Shown in pieces: positions 16,180 through 23,928 of a stretch of 64,000 nt of DNA. The first letter of the stretch is position 1, and every line of letters begins with the position of its first letter. The translations under genes were made by a program, and so were the position numbers. The DNA is from Parvibaculum sp039973015 (GTDB taxonomy: Bacteria > Pseudomonadota > Alphaproteobacteria > Parvibaculales > Parvibaculaceae), in contig NZ_JBDWLT010000005.1 in the NCBI RefSeq assembly GCF_039973015.1, positions 90,507-154,506 on the forward strand, written 5' to 3'. A model generated the notes under the pieces. It did not search any database. It saw only the letters and a program-made list of their open reading frames with translations, and was not told the origin of the DNA.

Positions 16180-16202
16180 AACATGTATATAATATATTTC
16201 TT
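16180..16202. promoter_or_regulatory. NsrR-like operator upstream of the DUF488 gene (site 4)
   Basis: The 23-bp element reads AACATGTATAT, central A, ATATATTTCTT. It is the weakest of the four sites but is strongly AT-rich in a GC-rich region and keeps the dyad. It lies 52 bp before the DUF488 gene (minus strand) and 186 bp before the ferredoxin gene (plus strand). The remaining 16129-16387 interval shows no further gene I can support. Confidence 0.4.
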
Positions 16203-16387
16203 TAAGGCGTCCTGTCGATATCCCCACGGGCCATAAATGGCAGGCACCAGAACGGCAGAAGAACCCTCCAGCGAAATATTCGTTGCCATGATTTGAAGGA
16301 ACAGCAGTCCGGGCTTCGCGAACGCTCCCGCGAAAGCCGGTTTCTCCAATGGATAAAATCCCTATACAGATGAATATCGAACGGATC

Positions 16388-16714
16388 ATGCTTCGACTGA
16401 TCTTCATACATCCCGATGGAACCGAGACGCAGCTGAGCGTCCCCCCGGGCACGAACATCATGGATGTAGCGGTCAAGAACGACATCGACGGCATTTCCGC
16501 AAATTGCCGGGGCAATTGCGCCTGCTCCACATGCCACGTCTATGTTGAGCCGGAATGGCTGGAACGCGTCGGCGCGGCAGCCGGCATGGAAGAAGACATT
16601 CTCGACTTCGCGCCCGATGCGAGACCCGGAAGCAGACTGTGCTGCCAGCTTGTCATGTCGAAGCCTCTCGACGGCCTCAGGTTGCGCATTCCCGATTGGC
16701 AGCGCTGGAACTGA
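16388..16714 (+). CDS. [2Fe-2S] ferredoxin, adrenodoxin/putidaredoxin type
   Basis: The 108-residue protein has the cluster ligands Cys-x5-Cys-x2-Cys in S-A-N-C-R-G-N-C-A-C-S-T-C-H-V-Y-V, with the fourth cysteine in S-R-L-C-C-Q-L, as in vertebrate-type [2Fe-2S] ferredoxins that serve P450s or Fe-S assembly. M-L-R-L-I-F-I-H-P-D-G is the usual N-terminus, so ATG 16388 is chosen over 16349 and 16370. It stands alone, about 100 bp before a TetR gene, and its redox partner is not evident. Confidence 0.9.
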   Translation: MLRLIFIHPDGTETQLSVPPGTNIMDVAVKNDIDGISANCRGNCACSTCHVYVEPEWLERVGAAAGMEEDILDFAPDARPGSRLCCQLVMSKPLDGLRLRIPDWQRWN

Positions 16715-16798
16715 CCGCCCGAAGCCGTTCAGCCCCGCTCGGCCGACGCAATCTCCCTGTTCCTTTCTTCGCCGCTTGCGCTTTGCGGCTATTTTTAT

Positions 16799-16812
16799 AT
16801 AATCACGATTAT
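16799..16812. promoter_or_regulatory. Palindrome overlapping the start of tetR (possible auto-operator)
   Basis: The perfect dyad ATAATC-AC-GATTAT overlaps the first two bases of the downstream ATG and follows an AT-rich stretch (TATTTTTATAT). Its position suggests autorepression by the TetR protein it precedes. Assignment is inference. Confidence 0.5.
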
Positions 16813-17422
16813 GCCAAAAAAGATCGACCATGATGAACGCCGTCGAGACATTGCCAGAGCGGCCATTGCCGTGATCGGCGAGCAAGGCATCGACAATACG
16901 AGGCTCATCGATGTCGCCCGCGCGGCGGGTGCGACGACCGGCAGCATCACCCATTATTTCGAGGACAAGGACGCGGTGCTGCTCGCAGCGCTCGACCATG
17001 TCGCCCAGAATATCCTGTTCATGCTGCGTCACCCGGAGAAGCCGGAAGACCTCGTCGAGCTGGCAGCGCTTATCCTGCCTGTGGATGAGGAAAACCGTCG
17101 TGACTGGCGCGTCTGGATGAGTTTCTTCAGCCGCGCGATAGGCGATCCCGTCCTCGCCCGCATCAACAAGGCTTATTACGACGAGTTCCGCGACGGGCTC
17201 GCTGCCATCATCCGCCGCCAGCAGGATGATGGCACCCTCTCGGCACATATCGATCCTGCCGTTACGGGCGATGCGATCATCTCCATCATCGACGGCTTCT
17301 GCATTCGCGCCACGCTCGAACCAGAAGAGTGGCCGGTCAAGCGTCAGAAAACTCAGCTCGAAGCCATGCTGCGCCCGCTCCTGCCAAGACCGGAGAAGCG
17401 GCGCAAGCAAAAGGGAGGATAG
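16811..17422 (+). CDS. TetR family transcriptional regulator, BetI-like C-terminal domain
   Basis: The 203-residue protein has an N-terminal TetR helix-turn-helix domain (residues 10-55: R-R-D-I-A-R-A-A, V-A-R-A-A-G-A-T-T-G-S-I-T-H-Y-F-E-D-K-D) and a C-terminal region resembling the BetI/TetR_C_6 group. It ends three bases before the dioxygenase ATG and shares a transcript with it, so it probably controls that gene. A perfect palindrome overlaps its own start codon. The inducer is unknown. Confidence 0.9.
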   Translation: MPKKIDHDERRRDIARAAIAVIGEQGIDNTRLIDVARAAGATTGSITHYFEDKDAVLLAALDHVAQNILFMLRHPEKPEDLVELAALILPVDEENRRDWRVWMSFFSRAIGDPVLARINKAYYDEFRDGLAAIIRRQQDDGTLSAHIDPAVTGDAIISIIDGFCIRATLEPEEWPVKRQKTQLEAMLRPLLPRPEKRRKQKGG

Positions 17423-17424
17423 AA

Positions 17425-18333
17425 ATGCCGAAGCTCGAAACCTTGCCTGCCACGGCAAGCACGGACGAAATTCTCACCGTCTTGAAGCGCGACGGCGCGC
17501 TCATCCTGACCAACGTCCTGACACCGGAAGATCTCGCCCAGGTTCGCGCCGAGACCATGCCCTATATCGACGCGACGCCGAACGGCGCGGACGATTTCGT
17601 CGGCCACAACACCACCCGCACCGGCGCGCTCGTCGCCCGCTCCGCCAAATGCCGCGAACTCGTTTCGCATCCGAAGATCGTGAGCGCAGCCGAAACCTTT
17701 CTCAAGCCCTTCTGCGAGCGCATCCAGCTTCATTTGACGCAAGTCATCCGCATTCGCCCCGGCCAGACGAAGCAGCAATTGCATCGCGACCGCTGGGCAT
17801 GGGGCACCCACCTGAAAGACATTGAACCGCAGTTCAACACGATCTGGGCGATCAGCGACTTCACGAAAGAAAACGGTGCTACACAGGTCTGCCCCGGCAG
17901 CCTTGACTGGCCTGACGATTATCAGGCCAAGGACGAAGAGATCGGTTATGCCGAGATGCCCGCCGGCTCCGTACTGGTCTATTCAGGCGGCGTCTTTCAT
18001 GGCGGCGGCGCGAATGTGTCGAATGGCGACCGCGTCGGCATCAACATCACCTATACGCTCGGCTGGCTTCGTCAGGAGGAAAATCAGTACCTCTCCTGCC
18101 CGCCCGAAATCGCGAAGACGCTCTCGCCGGATTTGCAGGCGCTGATCGGCTACTCGATGGGCGGCTATGCGCTCGGCTATTACACGCCTCCCCTCGCCCC
18201 TGGCGAAGGCCCGGAAAGCGTGCCGCCCGAATATGCGTTGGGTCACACGGAAACGGCCATCTCAACGCTCGGCAGCGCCGATCTGCTCGAAAGCATCAGA
18301 GACGAAATAAAGGGCGAGAAGCAGACGGCGTAA
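17425..18333 (+). CDS. phytanoyl-CoA dioxygenase (PhyH) family protein
   Basis: The 302-residue protein has the Fe(II)/2-oxoglutarate dioxygenase facial triad: His120 and Asp122 in Q-Q-L-H-R-D-R-W, and His192 in G-G-V-F-H-G-G-G. The co-substrate-binding Arg is likely in G-D-R-V-G-I-N-I-T. Family members hydroxylate varied small molecules, including phytanoyl-CoA and ectoine, so the substrate cannot be named. AAGGGAGGA is ideally placed before ATG 17425. It follows the TetR gene by two bases. A hairpin at its stop codon probably ends the transcript. Confidence 0.9.
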   Translation: MPKLETLPATASTDEILTVLKRDGALILTNVLTPEDLAQVRAETMPYIDATPNGADDFVGHNTTRTGALVARSAKCRELVSHPKIVSAAETFLKPFCERIQLHLTQVIRIRPGQTKQQLHRDRWAWGTHLKDIEPQFNTIWAISDFTKENGATQVCPGSLDWPDDYQAKDEEIGYAEMPAGSVLVYSGGVFHGGGANVSNGDRVGINITYTLGWLRQEENQYLSCPPEIAKTLSPDLQALIGYSMGGYALGYYTPPLAPGEGPESVPPEYALGHTETAISTLGSADLLESIRDEIKGEKQTA

Positions 18334-18341
18334 GCCGTCTG
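18322..18341. terminator. Hairpin over the stop codon of the PhyH-family gene
   Basis: CAGACGGC and GCCGTCTG form a perfect 8-bp stem with a GTAA loop that contains the start of the TAA stop. It sits between the convergent dioxygenase and pyrG genes and could serve both. No T tract follows. Confidence 0.6.
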
Positions 18342-18351
18342 CCCTGTCCCG

Positions 18352-19980
18352 TCAGACGAGCCGGCTTTGCTCCACCGCCGCTTCCACGAAGGAGCGGAAC
18401 AGGGGGTGCGGCTCGAACGGCTTCGACTTCAGTTCGGGGTGATACTGAACGCCGATGAACCAGGGATGCGTCGGGATTTCGACGATCTCAGGCAGCAATC
18501 CATCGGGGGACACGCCTGACATGACGAGCCCCGCGGCCTCGATCTGGTCGCGGTAGGTCATGTTGACTTCGTAGCGATGGCGATGGCGCTCGGAGATGGT
18601 CGTCGAGCCGTAGATCTCCGCGACCCGGCTTCCTTCCTTCAGCACCGCATCATATGCGCCAAGGCGCATCGTGCCGCCGAGATCGCCATTGGCTGCGCGC
18701 TTCACGAGTTCGTTTTCGCGCATCCATTCCGTCATCAGGCCGACGACAGGCTCGTTTGTCGGCCCGAACTCGGTCGAGCTCGCGCCTGTGAGGCCGCCTA
18801 TGTTCCGCAGCGCCTCGATTACCGCCATCTGCATGCCGAAGCAGATGCCGAAGTAAGGCACGTTGCGCGTGCGTGCGAATTCGGCCGCGCGGATCTTGCC
18901 CTGGCTGCCGCGTTCGCCGAAGCCGCCCGGCACCAGAATGCCGTTCACGTCTTCGAGGTAGTAAGCCGTTTCTTCCGTATCGAAGATTTCGGATTCGACC
19001 CATTTCAGGTTCACGCGAACCTTGTTCGCAATGCCACCGTGAACCAGCGCCTCCATCAGCGATTTGTAGGCGTCCTTGAGGCCGGTGTACTTGCCGACGA
19101 TGGCGATGGTCACATCGCCTTCCGGTTCGCGGATATTATGCGTGATGCTCTGCCAGCTCGCGAGGTTTGGTATCTCCGCATCCTTGATGCCGAAGACGGA
19201 GAGCACTTCGTCGTCCAGCCCTTCAAGGTGATAGGCGTTCGGCACGTCGTAGATCGTGTCGACATCCATCGCCTGGATCACGGCGCTTTCACGCACGTTG
19301 CAGAAGAGCGCGATCTTGCGCCGCTCATCCTTCGGGATCGGCCGGTCGCAACGGCACATCAGCACGTCGGGCTGAATGCCGATGGAGCGCAGTTCCTTCA
19401 CGGAGTGCTGCGTCGGCTTCGTCTTCATCTCGCCCGCCGAGGGGATGAAGGGCATCAGCGTCAGATGGATGTAGCAGGTCTGACCCCGCTCAAGCTCGTT
19501 GCCGAGCTGGCGGATGGCCTCGAAGAACGGCAGGCCCTCGATGTCGCCCACCGTGCCGCCGATTTCGCAAAGTACGAAGTCGACACCCTGATTGCCCGAA
19601 AGCACGAATTCCTTGATGGCGTCCGTCACATGCGGAATCACCTGCACCGTGCCGCCCAGATAATCGCCGCGGCGTTCCCGCGTGATGATCTCCTGGTAGA
19701 TGCGTCCGGTGGTGATGTTGTCGGCGCGGCTCGCGGGCACGCCCGTGAAGCGCTCATAGTGACCGAGATCGAGGTCGGTCTCGGCCCCGTCATCCGTCAC
19801 ATAGACTTCGCCATGCTGGATCGGGGACATGGTCCCCGGGTCCACATTGAGATACGGGTCGAGCTTCCGAAGCCGCACGGAATAGCCCCGCGCCTGCAGG
19901 AGTGCGCCAAGCGCCGCCGAGGCCAGACCTTTACCGAGGGAGGAAACCACGCCGCCGGTGATGAAAATGTACCGCGTCAT
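18352..19980 (-). CDS. pyrG: CTP synthase
   Basis: The 542-residue protein has an N-terminal amidoligase domain (G-G-V-V-S-S-L-G-K-G-L-A-S-A, and Y-L-N-V-D-P-G-T-M-S-P) and a C-terminal class I glutamine amidotransferase domain with the nucleophilic Cys in Y-F-G-I-C-F-G-M-Q and the H-P-E triad segment. It makes CTP from UTP, ATP and glutamine. secG lies 114 bp upstream on the same strand, the usual alphaproteobacterial order. Often kdsA follows pyrG; here it is 15 kb away. Confidence 0.98.
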   Translation of the reverse strand: MTRYIFITGGVVSSLGKGLASAALGALLQARGYSVRLRKLDPYLNVDPGTMSPIQHGEVYVTDDGAETDLDLGHYERFTGVPASRADNITTGRIYQEIITRERRGDYLGGTVQVIPHVTDAIKEFVLSGNQGVDFVLCEIGGTVGDIEGLPFFEAIRQLGNELERGQTCYIHLTLMPFIPSAGEMKTKPTQHSVKELRSIGIQPDVLMCRCDRPIPKDERRKIALFCNVRESAVIQAMDVDTIYDVPNAYHLEGLDDEVLSVFGIKDAEIPNLASWQSITHNIREPEGDVTIAIVGKYTGLKDAYKSLMEALVHGGIANKVRVNLKWVESEIFDTEETAYYLEDVNGILVPGGFGERGSQGKIRAAEFARTRNVPYFGICFGMQMAVIEALRNIGGLTGASSTEFGPTNEPVVGLMTEWMRENELVKRAANGDLGGTMRLGAYDAVLKEGSRVAEIYGSTTISERHRHRYEVNMTYRDQIEAAGLVMSGVSPDGLLPEIVEIPTHPWFIGVQYHPELKSKPFEPHPLFRSFVEAAVEQSRLV

Positions 19981-20094
19981 GGGCCCCTAGATTACACCAA
20001 GCAGAATGATTCGAAGCGGCAATTGCAGCTCCGGGCAAAAATAGTCGAACCGGCGGAAAACGGCCCAAAAGGCCGGTTCCACCGGAAAATCTCG

Positions 20095-20520
20095 TTATTG
20101 AGCGCGCGGGACGCTGGGTTCGGCAGGCTCGGGAGCGGTCGCGGGGCTCTCGTCGGCATTGCTGCCGGCGGGGGCTTCGGCCGGCGGTACGTCCGGTGTC
20201 GAGAAGTCGGAGCCGATCGGGGCGGGAACCGCGACGTCGCCTGCGTCTTCTGTCTGGGACGGGGGCACAACCCGGTCGAGCACGCTGTCGACCGAACCGC
20301 CGCGCGCAGCGATGATGCCGAGCACAAGGCTGGTGGTCATGAAAAGCGCGGCAAGGATCGCCGTTGCACGTGTCAGCGCATTGCCTGCGCCGCGGCCGCT
20401 CATGAAGCCGTCGCCGCCGCCGCCAATGCCAAGCGCGCCGCCCTCGGAACGCTGGAGCAGGACGGTCGCGACAAGCGCCACCGCGAGCATCAGGTGAATG
20501 ATCAGAATGATGGTCGCCAT
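20095..20520 (-). CDS. secG: preprotein translocase subunit SecG
   Basis: The 141-residue protein has two membrane helices (about 3-23 and 52-72) around the conserved V-L-L-Q-R-S-E-G-G-A-L-G-I-G-G-G segment. It is a SecYEG channel component. A long Ala/Pro/Glu-rich tail (from about residue 85) extends beyond the E. coli form, as is common in this class. It starts just upstream of pyrG in a shared transcript. Confidence 0.93.
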   Translation of the reverse strand: MATIILIIHLMLAVALVATVLLQRSEGGALGIGGGGDGFMSGRGAGNALTRATAILAALFMTTSLVLGIIAARGGSVDSVLDRVVPPSQTEDAGDVAVPAPIGSDFSTPDVPPAEAPAGSNADESPATAPEPAEPSVPRAQ

Positions 20521-20681
20521 GAGACCTCGGGCCGCCCGAATCCGGAATTTGAACGAAAATTAAGCCTCGGCTGCCTCAAAAGGCGACCGGGCCAGTCGCG
20601 GCGCGTTGTAGCGCATGAAGGCGCAGGTTTCCAGTCCCTTGGCGCTTTCCCCGGCTCTCCGGCCGCAACTTGTCTGGCGTG

Positions 20682-20903
20682 TTAGCTGGCTTGGGCTGCC
20701 GACTGCTGTTCCTCGGGGGAAAGCTGACCTTCCCGCACCATACGCTCATGGCCGTCGGCAAGGTTCTTGACCCGATACTGATAGCCCTGCCCTTCGGAGG
20801 GAAGCTGCTTCAGCACGGTGTAGCGGCCGCGGGCCGCCGGCGGATAGGAACCGCCTGCCGTGAATTCAACGGTCTCGCCGATTTCGTATCTGTGTTTTTC
20901 CAT
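20682..20903 (-). CDS. small conserved-looking protein of unknown function (73 aa)
   Basis: The product reads like a compact beta-rich domain: E-I-G-E-T-V-E-F-T-A-G-G, R-G-R-Y-T-V-L-K-Q-L-P, then Q-Y-R-V-K-N-L-A-D-G-H-E-R-M-V-R-E. I recognise this as a hypothetical family common in alphaproteobacteria but know no function; the layout resembles small SH3-like or Tudor-like folds. It starts 3 bases after the preceding 53-aa gene and belongs to the cluster downstream of the cold-shock gene. Confidence 0.7.
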   Translation of the reverse strand: MEKHRYEIGETVEFTAGGSYPPAARGRYTVLKQLPSEGQGYQYRVKNLADGHERMVREGQLSPEEQQSAAQAS

Positions 20904-20906
20904 GGC

Positions 20907-21068
20907 TCAGTCCTCTGGGGTCTCGTCCGCCCCGGCGCCCTCTTCGGTCTGGGCTTCTTTTCGGATCGCGGCTTTGTCTTCGCGTTCCTTCAGCTTCTGC
21001 TGCGCTTTGGCAGCCTTCGCGCGATCACGTTCGGCGCGTTCGTGCCGGTAGTTCGGTTTGAAGGCCAT
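20907..21068 (-). CDS. small, highly charged coiled-coil-like protein (53 aa)
   Basis: The 54-codon frame begins M-A-F-K-P-N-Y-R-H-E-R-A-E-R-D-R-A-K-A-A-K and continues with Lys/Glu/Gln-rich helix-forming sequence, ending in an acidic tail. It sits between two other small genes with gaps of 3 bases each side, which is the main evidence that it is translated. Function is unknown. Confidence 0.65.
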   Translation of the reverse strand: MAFKPNYRHERAERDRAKAAKAQQKLKEREDKAAIRKEAQTEEGAGADETPED

Positions 21069-21071
21069 GTC

Positions 21072-21296
21072 TCACTTTCGTTTGACGCGTTCGAGGGTTT
21101 TCACGCGCCCGCGCGGACGGCCGGACTTCTCTGCGATGTCCCGGTCCTGTGCCTCGATCACGGCCTTTGCGCTCGATGTGTCGGCAAGGCCATCAAGTGC
21201 CGATGTCGGCACCTTCCGGTTGGAACTCAGCGAACCATCCTCATAGACGACATTGAATGCGATGAACTCGCCGTCCATGGGCTTCTTGCGCGCCAT
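21072..21296 (-). CDS. small basic protein of unknown function (74 aa)
   Basis: The protein starts M-A-R-K-K-P-M-D-G-E-F-I-A-F-N-V-V-Y-E-D-G-S and ends with a basic tail, R-G-R-V-K-T-L-E-R-V-K-R-K. The mid region (N-R-K-V-P-T-S-A-L-D-G-L) is moderately polar. It is the first gene after the cold-shock gene's terminator and is followed by two tightly packed small genes. The basic tails suggest nucleic-acid binding, which is inference only. Confidence 0.65.
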   Translation of the reverse strand: MARKKPMDGEFIAFNVVYEDGSLSSNRKVPTSALDGLADTSSAKAVIEAQDRDIAEKSGRPRGRVKTLERVKRK

Positions 21297-21312
21297 ATTC
21301 TTCCCCGAGAAT

Positions 21313-21338
21313 AGAAAAGGGGCGCCGAAGCGCCCCTT
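21313..21338 (-). terminator. Rho-independent terminator of the cold-shock gene
   Basis: On the minus strand AAGGGGCGC, loop TTCG, GCGCCCCTT folds into a 9-bp stem and is followed by TTTTC. It lies 12 bases past the cold-shock stop codon and should end or attenuate transcription before the three small genes. Confidence 0.88.
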
Positions 21339-21349
21339 AAGCAGTTGGT

Positions 21350-21559
21350 TCAGGCCGAGCGAAGATTCGCGGCCGAAACCTTGCCGCTGCGCTGATCGGT
21401 CTCGAGGTCGTAGGCAATCGCCTGACCTTCGTCGAGACCGCGCATGCCGGCGCGTTCAACTGCGGAGATGTGGACGAAAACGTCCTTGCCGCCGCTTTCC
21501 GGCTGAATGAAGCCGAAGCCCTTCTGGGAGTTGAACCACTTAACTGTTCCGTTCGCCAT
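21350..21559 (-). CDS. cold-shock protein, CspA family
   Basis: The 69-residue cold-shock domain has RNP1 (K-G-F-G-F-I-Q) and RNP2 (V-F-V-H-I-S-A-V) motifs after M-A-N-G-T-V-K-W-F-N-S-Q. It binds single-stranded RNA or DNA. ATG 21559 is chosen because AAGGA is 9 bases upstream and the N-terminus is standard; an ATG 9 bases earlier is badly spaced. A promoter at 21703-21731 would give a leader of about 137 nt, typical of csp mRNAs. Confidence 0.95.
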   Translation of the reverse strand: MANGTVKWFNSQKGFGFIQPESGGKDVFVHISAVERAGMRGLDEGQAIAYDLETDQRSGKVSAANLRSA

Positions 21560-21702
21560 GTATGGCATTCCTTATAACGTTGGTATTACCGCCGGTGCTT
21601 AATGCAAACCGAAGGATCAAAATTTTAGGGATCGGGAGAGACAGGTCCGGCGCTCGATCGCGAGCGTGGAGAGCAGCCGAACCGGTAAAATTCGATGGTG
21701 CT

Positions 21703-21731
21703 CATATAGACGGTAAACTGTCATTTTACAA
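21703..21731 (-). promoter_or_regulatory. Probable sigma-70 promoter of the cold-shock gene
   Basis: On the minus strand, TTGTAA (21731-21726), a 17-bp spacer, and TATATG (21708-21703) match a vegetative promoter. Start near 21696 gives a long untranslated leader, which is the norm for cold-shock genes. The 21560-21764 gap holds no gene I can support. Confidence 0.6.
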
Positions 21732-21764
21732 GGATTAAGCGCATGCCCATGTTTAATTCCCTGC

Positions 21765-22697
21765 TTATGATCCGCGTTTGTCGCCCGCGGGCGATATGGG
21801 AGCCGTCCCGGAAGGCATGACAGGCCCGCTCGGCGCGGCCATATCCGCGGCTGGAAGCGGCTCCGCAATCGGTGCCACTTCGCGCATTTCCGGCGCAAGA
21901 ACAGGCTTTCCTGCCGTCAGCGCCCAGTTCCCGCCCGAGGAGGCCAGCCGGGCAAGCGCGCCAAGGTCCGGCCTGCCCTTTTGCGCCTTGAGCCCATAGG
22001 CCAGGTGTCCGTCAGACCAGAATATCCGGCTTTCATCACCCGCTCCTCCGGTCTCCGGCGGAATGGAATTTTGGGGCATAGGCATCACCGCCAATTCGAC
22101 GGTCTCGCCCGATGCCGGGTTTTCGTAACGTGCCCTCACCATCGTCTTTCCTTCCGCTGCCGTGCGGCTGACCCGGGAGAGAGCAAAGCCCGCGCCGGAA
22201 AAGTCCGGCAGGTTGCGGGCCACGGCCAGCCGGTCGGGTTCCGTTCGTGCCCGTACCGCCTCGACACCCGCCATTGCCGCGTCGGCGGCCATCCGCCCGG
22301 GATCGGGGTGGTCCTTCATCAGAGCCGCAACGGTTTCCTCGGGCATCTTCCCGCCCGGAACACCGCCGGATAGTTGCCCCGCAAAAAATCCGATCGCCAG
22401 CGCGGCTGCAACGGCCGCCGCCGTGTGGCCCACGCGCGGGAGCGACGGCCAGGCTCGCGGGCCGAAGGCGCTTGCGAACCTGGCGGAATTGCTTTCCTCG
22501 ACCGCAAAGGCTGCCTTCAACGCCTCGTTGATCGTTTTTATGTCCTCGACCTTGCGGCGGGCGGGCGGATCGCGTTCGAGCCGCTGTTCCACAGCGAGCT
22601 TGCGCTCGGGGTCACGCTCCAGCAGCCCGTCCGCGTAGGCATGCAGGATTTCCTCGAACCCGTCGGGAGCATGTTCGTTCTCGTCCCGGCCTGTCAT
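21765..22697 (-). CDS. anti-sigma factor, single-pass membrane
   Basis: The 310-residue protein has an N-terminal cytoplasmic domain with E-I-L-H-A-Y-A-D-G-L-L and several charged helices (residues 10-70), typical of ECF anti-sigma factors lacking a zinc motif. A membrane helix lies at about 92-110 and a periplasmic domain makes up the rest. Its ATG overlaps the sigma factor's stop (ATGA), which is strong evidence for a sigma/anti-sigma pair. The periplasmic part ends in a Pro/Ala-rich tail. The sensed signal is unknown. Confidence 0.85.
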   Translation of the reverse strand: MTGRDENEHAPDGFEEILHAYADGLLERDPERKLAVEQRLERDPPARRKVEDIKTINEALKAAFAVEESNSARFASAFGPRAWPSLPRVGHTAAAVAAALAIGFFAGQLSGGVPGGKMPEETVAALMKDHPDPGRMAADAAMAGVEAVRARTEPDRLAVARNLPDFSGAGFALSRVSRTAAEGKTMVRARYENPASGETVELAVMPMPQNSIPPETGGAGDESRIFWSDGHLAYGLKAQKGRPDLGALARLASSGGNWALTAGKPVLAPEMREVAPIAEPLPAADMAAPSGPVMPSGTAPISPAGDKRGS

Positions 22698-23242
22698 TTC
22701 ACTCTCCTCAAGCGAGTGGTTGTGCGGCGATCGGCGGTCTCGCGTGCCGGCATGCGTTCCGCATCGCTCACCATCTGGCGCAGAGCTTCGCGCCCCCGGA
22801 ACAGCCGCGAGCGAAGCGTTCCTATCGGCACGTCGAGCACGACAGCCGCTTCATCGTAACTCACGCCCTCCAGTGCCACGAGCAGCACCGCCGCGCGCTG
22901 GTCGTCTGGAAGAGACGCGAGGCCGCGCAACACATCGTCCGCCGCCAGCCGCGCTTCCTGCGGCGGCAATCGTTCGTGAACCGGATCGGCCATTATTTCC
23001 GGATCGGTATCCGCAAGCACTGGCTTCGCCTTGCGGCGCGAGTTCAGGAAGACCCGGTAGAGGATCCTGAAAAGCCAGCCGCGCACAGACCCTTCGCGCC
23101 GCCACGAGTCGCGTTTGCGCCATGCGCGCTCAAGCGCATCCTGCACAAGGTCGTCGCCTTCGTCGGCCGATCCGCACAGCGAGCGCGCAAATCGCCGCAT
23201 ATGCGGAATTTCTCTCGCTACGTAGCTTTCAAGTTCGTCCAT
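22694..23242 (-). CDS. RNA polymerase sigma factor, ECF subfamily
   Basis: The 182-residue protein has sigma region 2 (D-D-L-V-Q-D-A-L-E-R-A-W, with W-L-F-R-I-L-Y-R-V-F-L-N) and region 4 (L-P-D-D-Q-R-A-A-V-L-L-V-A-L-E-G-V-S-Y-D-E-A-A-V-V-L-D-V-P-I-G-T-L-R-S-R-L). ATG 23242 gives the standard start M-D-E-L-E-S-Y-V-A-R-E-I-P. It is coupled to its anti-sigma by an ATGA overlap and divergent from the DUF4168 gene, a possible target. Confidence 0.93.
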   Translation of the reverse strand: MDELESYVAREIPHMRRFARSLCGSADEGDDLVQDALERAWRKRDSWRREGSVRGWLFRILYRVFLNSRRKAKPVLADTDPEIMADPVHERLPPQEARLAADDVLRGLASLPDDQRAAVLLVALEGVSYDEAAVVLDVPIGTLRSRLFRGREALRQMVSDAERMPARETADRRTTTRLRRVK

Positions 23243-23427
23243 GCACCGGCGTCTCTTCGGGTGTGCTTCACCCTTCGAACGCAACAGACACCTGTGACGA
23301 AAAGAAGTTCCCTGAAAGAAAACCTTATTCCGATGAAACTTTTACGCGCGCCGCCCTGTCTCTTTCCCGGTGCCGTCATCATGCGTGCAGCGCATTTCGG
23401 CAACAGGAAATCAATCAAGGAGCAGTT

Positions 23428-23832
23428 ATGCGCAAGAAAGAAAGCAACGCCCATTCCACGATTCTGGGTGCCGTCATGCTGGGGTTCTCGTTCGTCGCGG
23501 TGGCAGCGCCCGCCATGGCGGGCGATCGGGTCGCGCAGGCAGGGCAACCCGCAGGCAGCTTTTCCGATGAGCAGTTGCAGGCTTATGCGAACGCGGCCAT
23601 CCAGGTGCAGCAGATCAACAGGGCCATGGAACAGGCATCGCAGAACAAGTCGGACCCGGACGAGATGCAGCGCATGCAGCAGCAGGCCTATGCTGACCTC
23701 GAGCGCGTGATCAAAAGCAATGGTCTGACCATCGAGGAATACAACGCCATCGGTCAGGCCGCGCGGACCGATGAGGAAGTGCGCAACAAGGTCACCGCCT
23801 ACTTCGAGCAGATGCAGCAGCCTGCCCGGTAG
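23428..23832 (+). CDS. DUF4168 domain-containing secreted protein
   Basis: The 134-residue protein has a signal peptide (about residues 1-31, ending A-P-A-M-A-G) and a DUF4168-like helical domain: F-S-D-E-Q-L-Q-A-Y-A-N-A-A, then Q-A-Y-A-D-L-E-R-V-I-K-S-N-G-L-T-I-E-E-Y-N-A-I. Such small periplasmic proteins have no known role. AAGGAG at 23417-23422 fixes the start. Divergence from an ECF sigma/anti-sigma pair suggests a cell-envelope stress link, which is inference. Confidence 0.85.
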   Translation: MRKKESNAHSTILGAVMLGFSFVAVAAPAMAGDRVAQAGQPAGSFSDEQLQAYANAAIQVQQINRAMEQASQNKSDPDEMQRMQQQAYADLERVIKSNGLTIEEYNAIGQAARTDEEVRNKVTAYFEQMQQPAR

Positions 23833-23928
23833 GCCGTCATCGCGCTGACCATCAGTCACGAGAGGCGCCGTGTCTCCGTCCGGCGCTTGCGGCTCCCGGC
23901 ATTCCCTCCGCCGGGGGCCGCATCACCA

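Noticed and set aside
16206..16349. A small minus-strand frame between the DUF488 and ferredoxin genes
   Set aside because: It runs through the putative operator, has no ribosome site and its product looks random.
18577..20685. A 702-codon open frame on the plus strand
   Set aside because: It is antisense to pyrG and secG and shows no domain; the composition is that of a complementary-strand frame.
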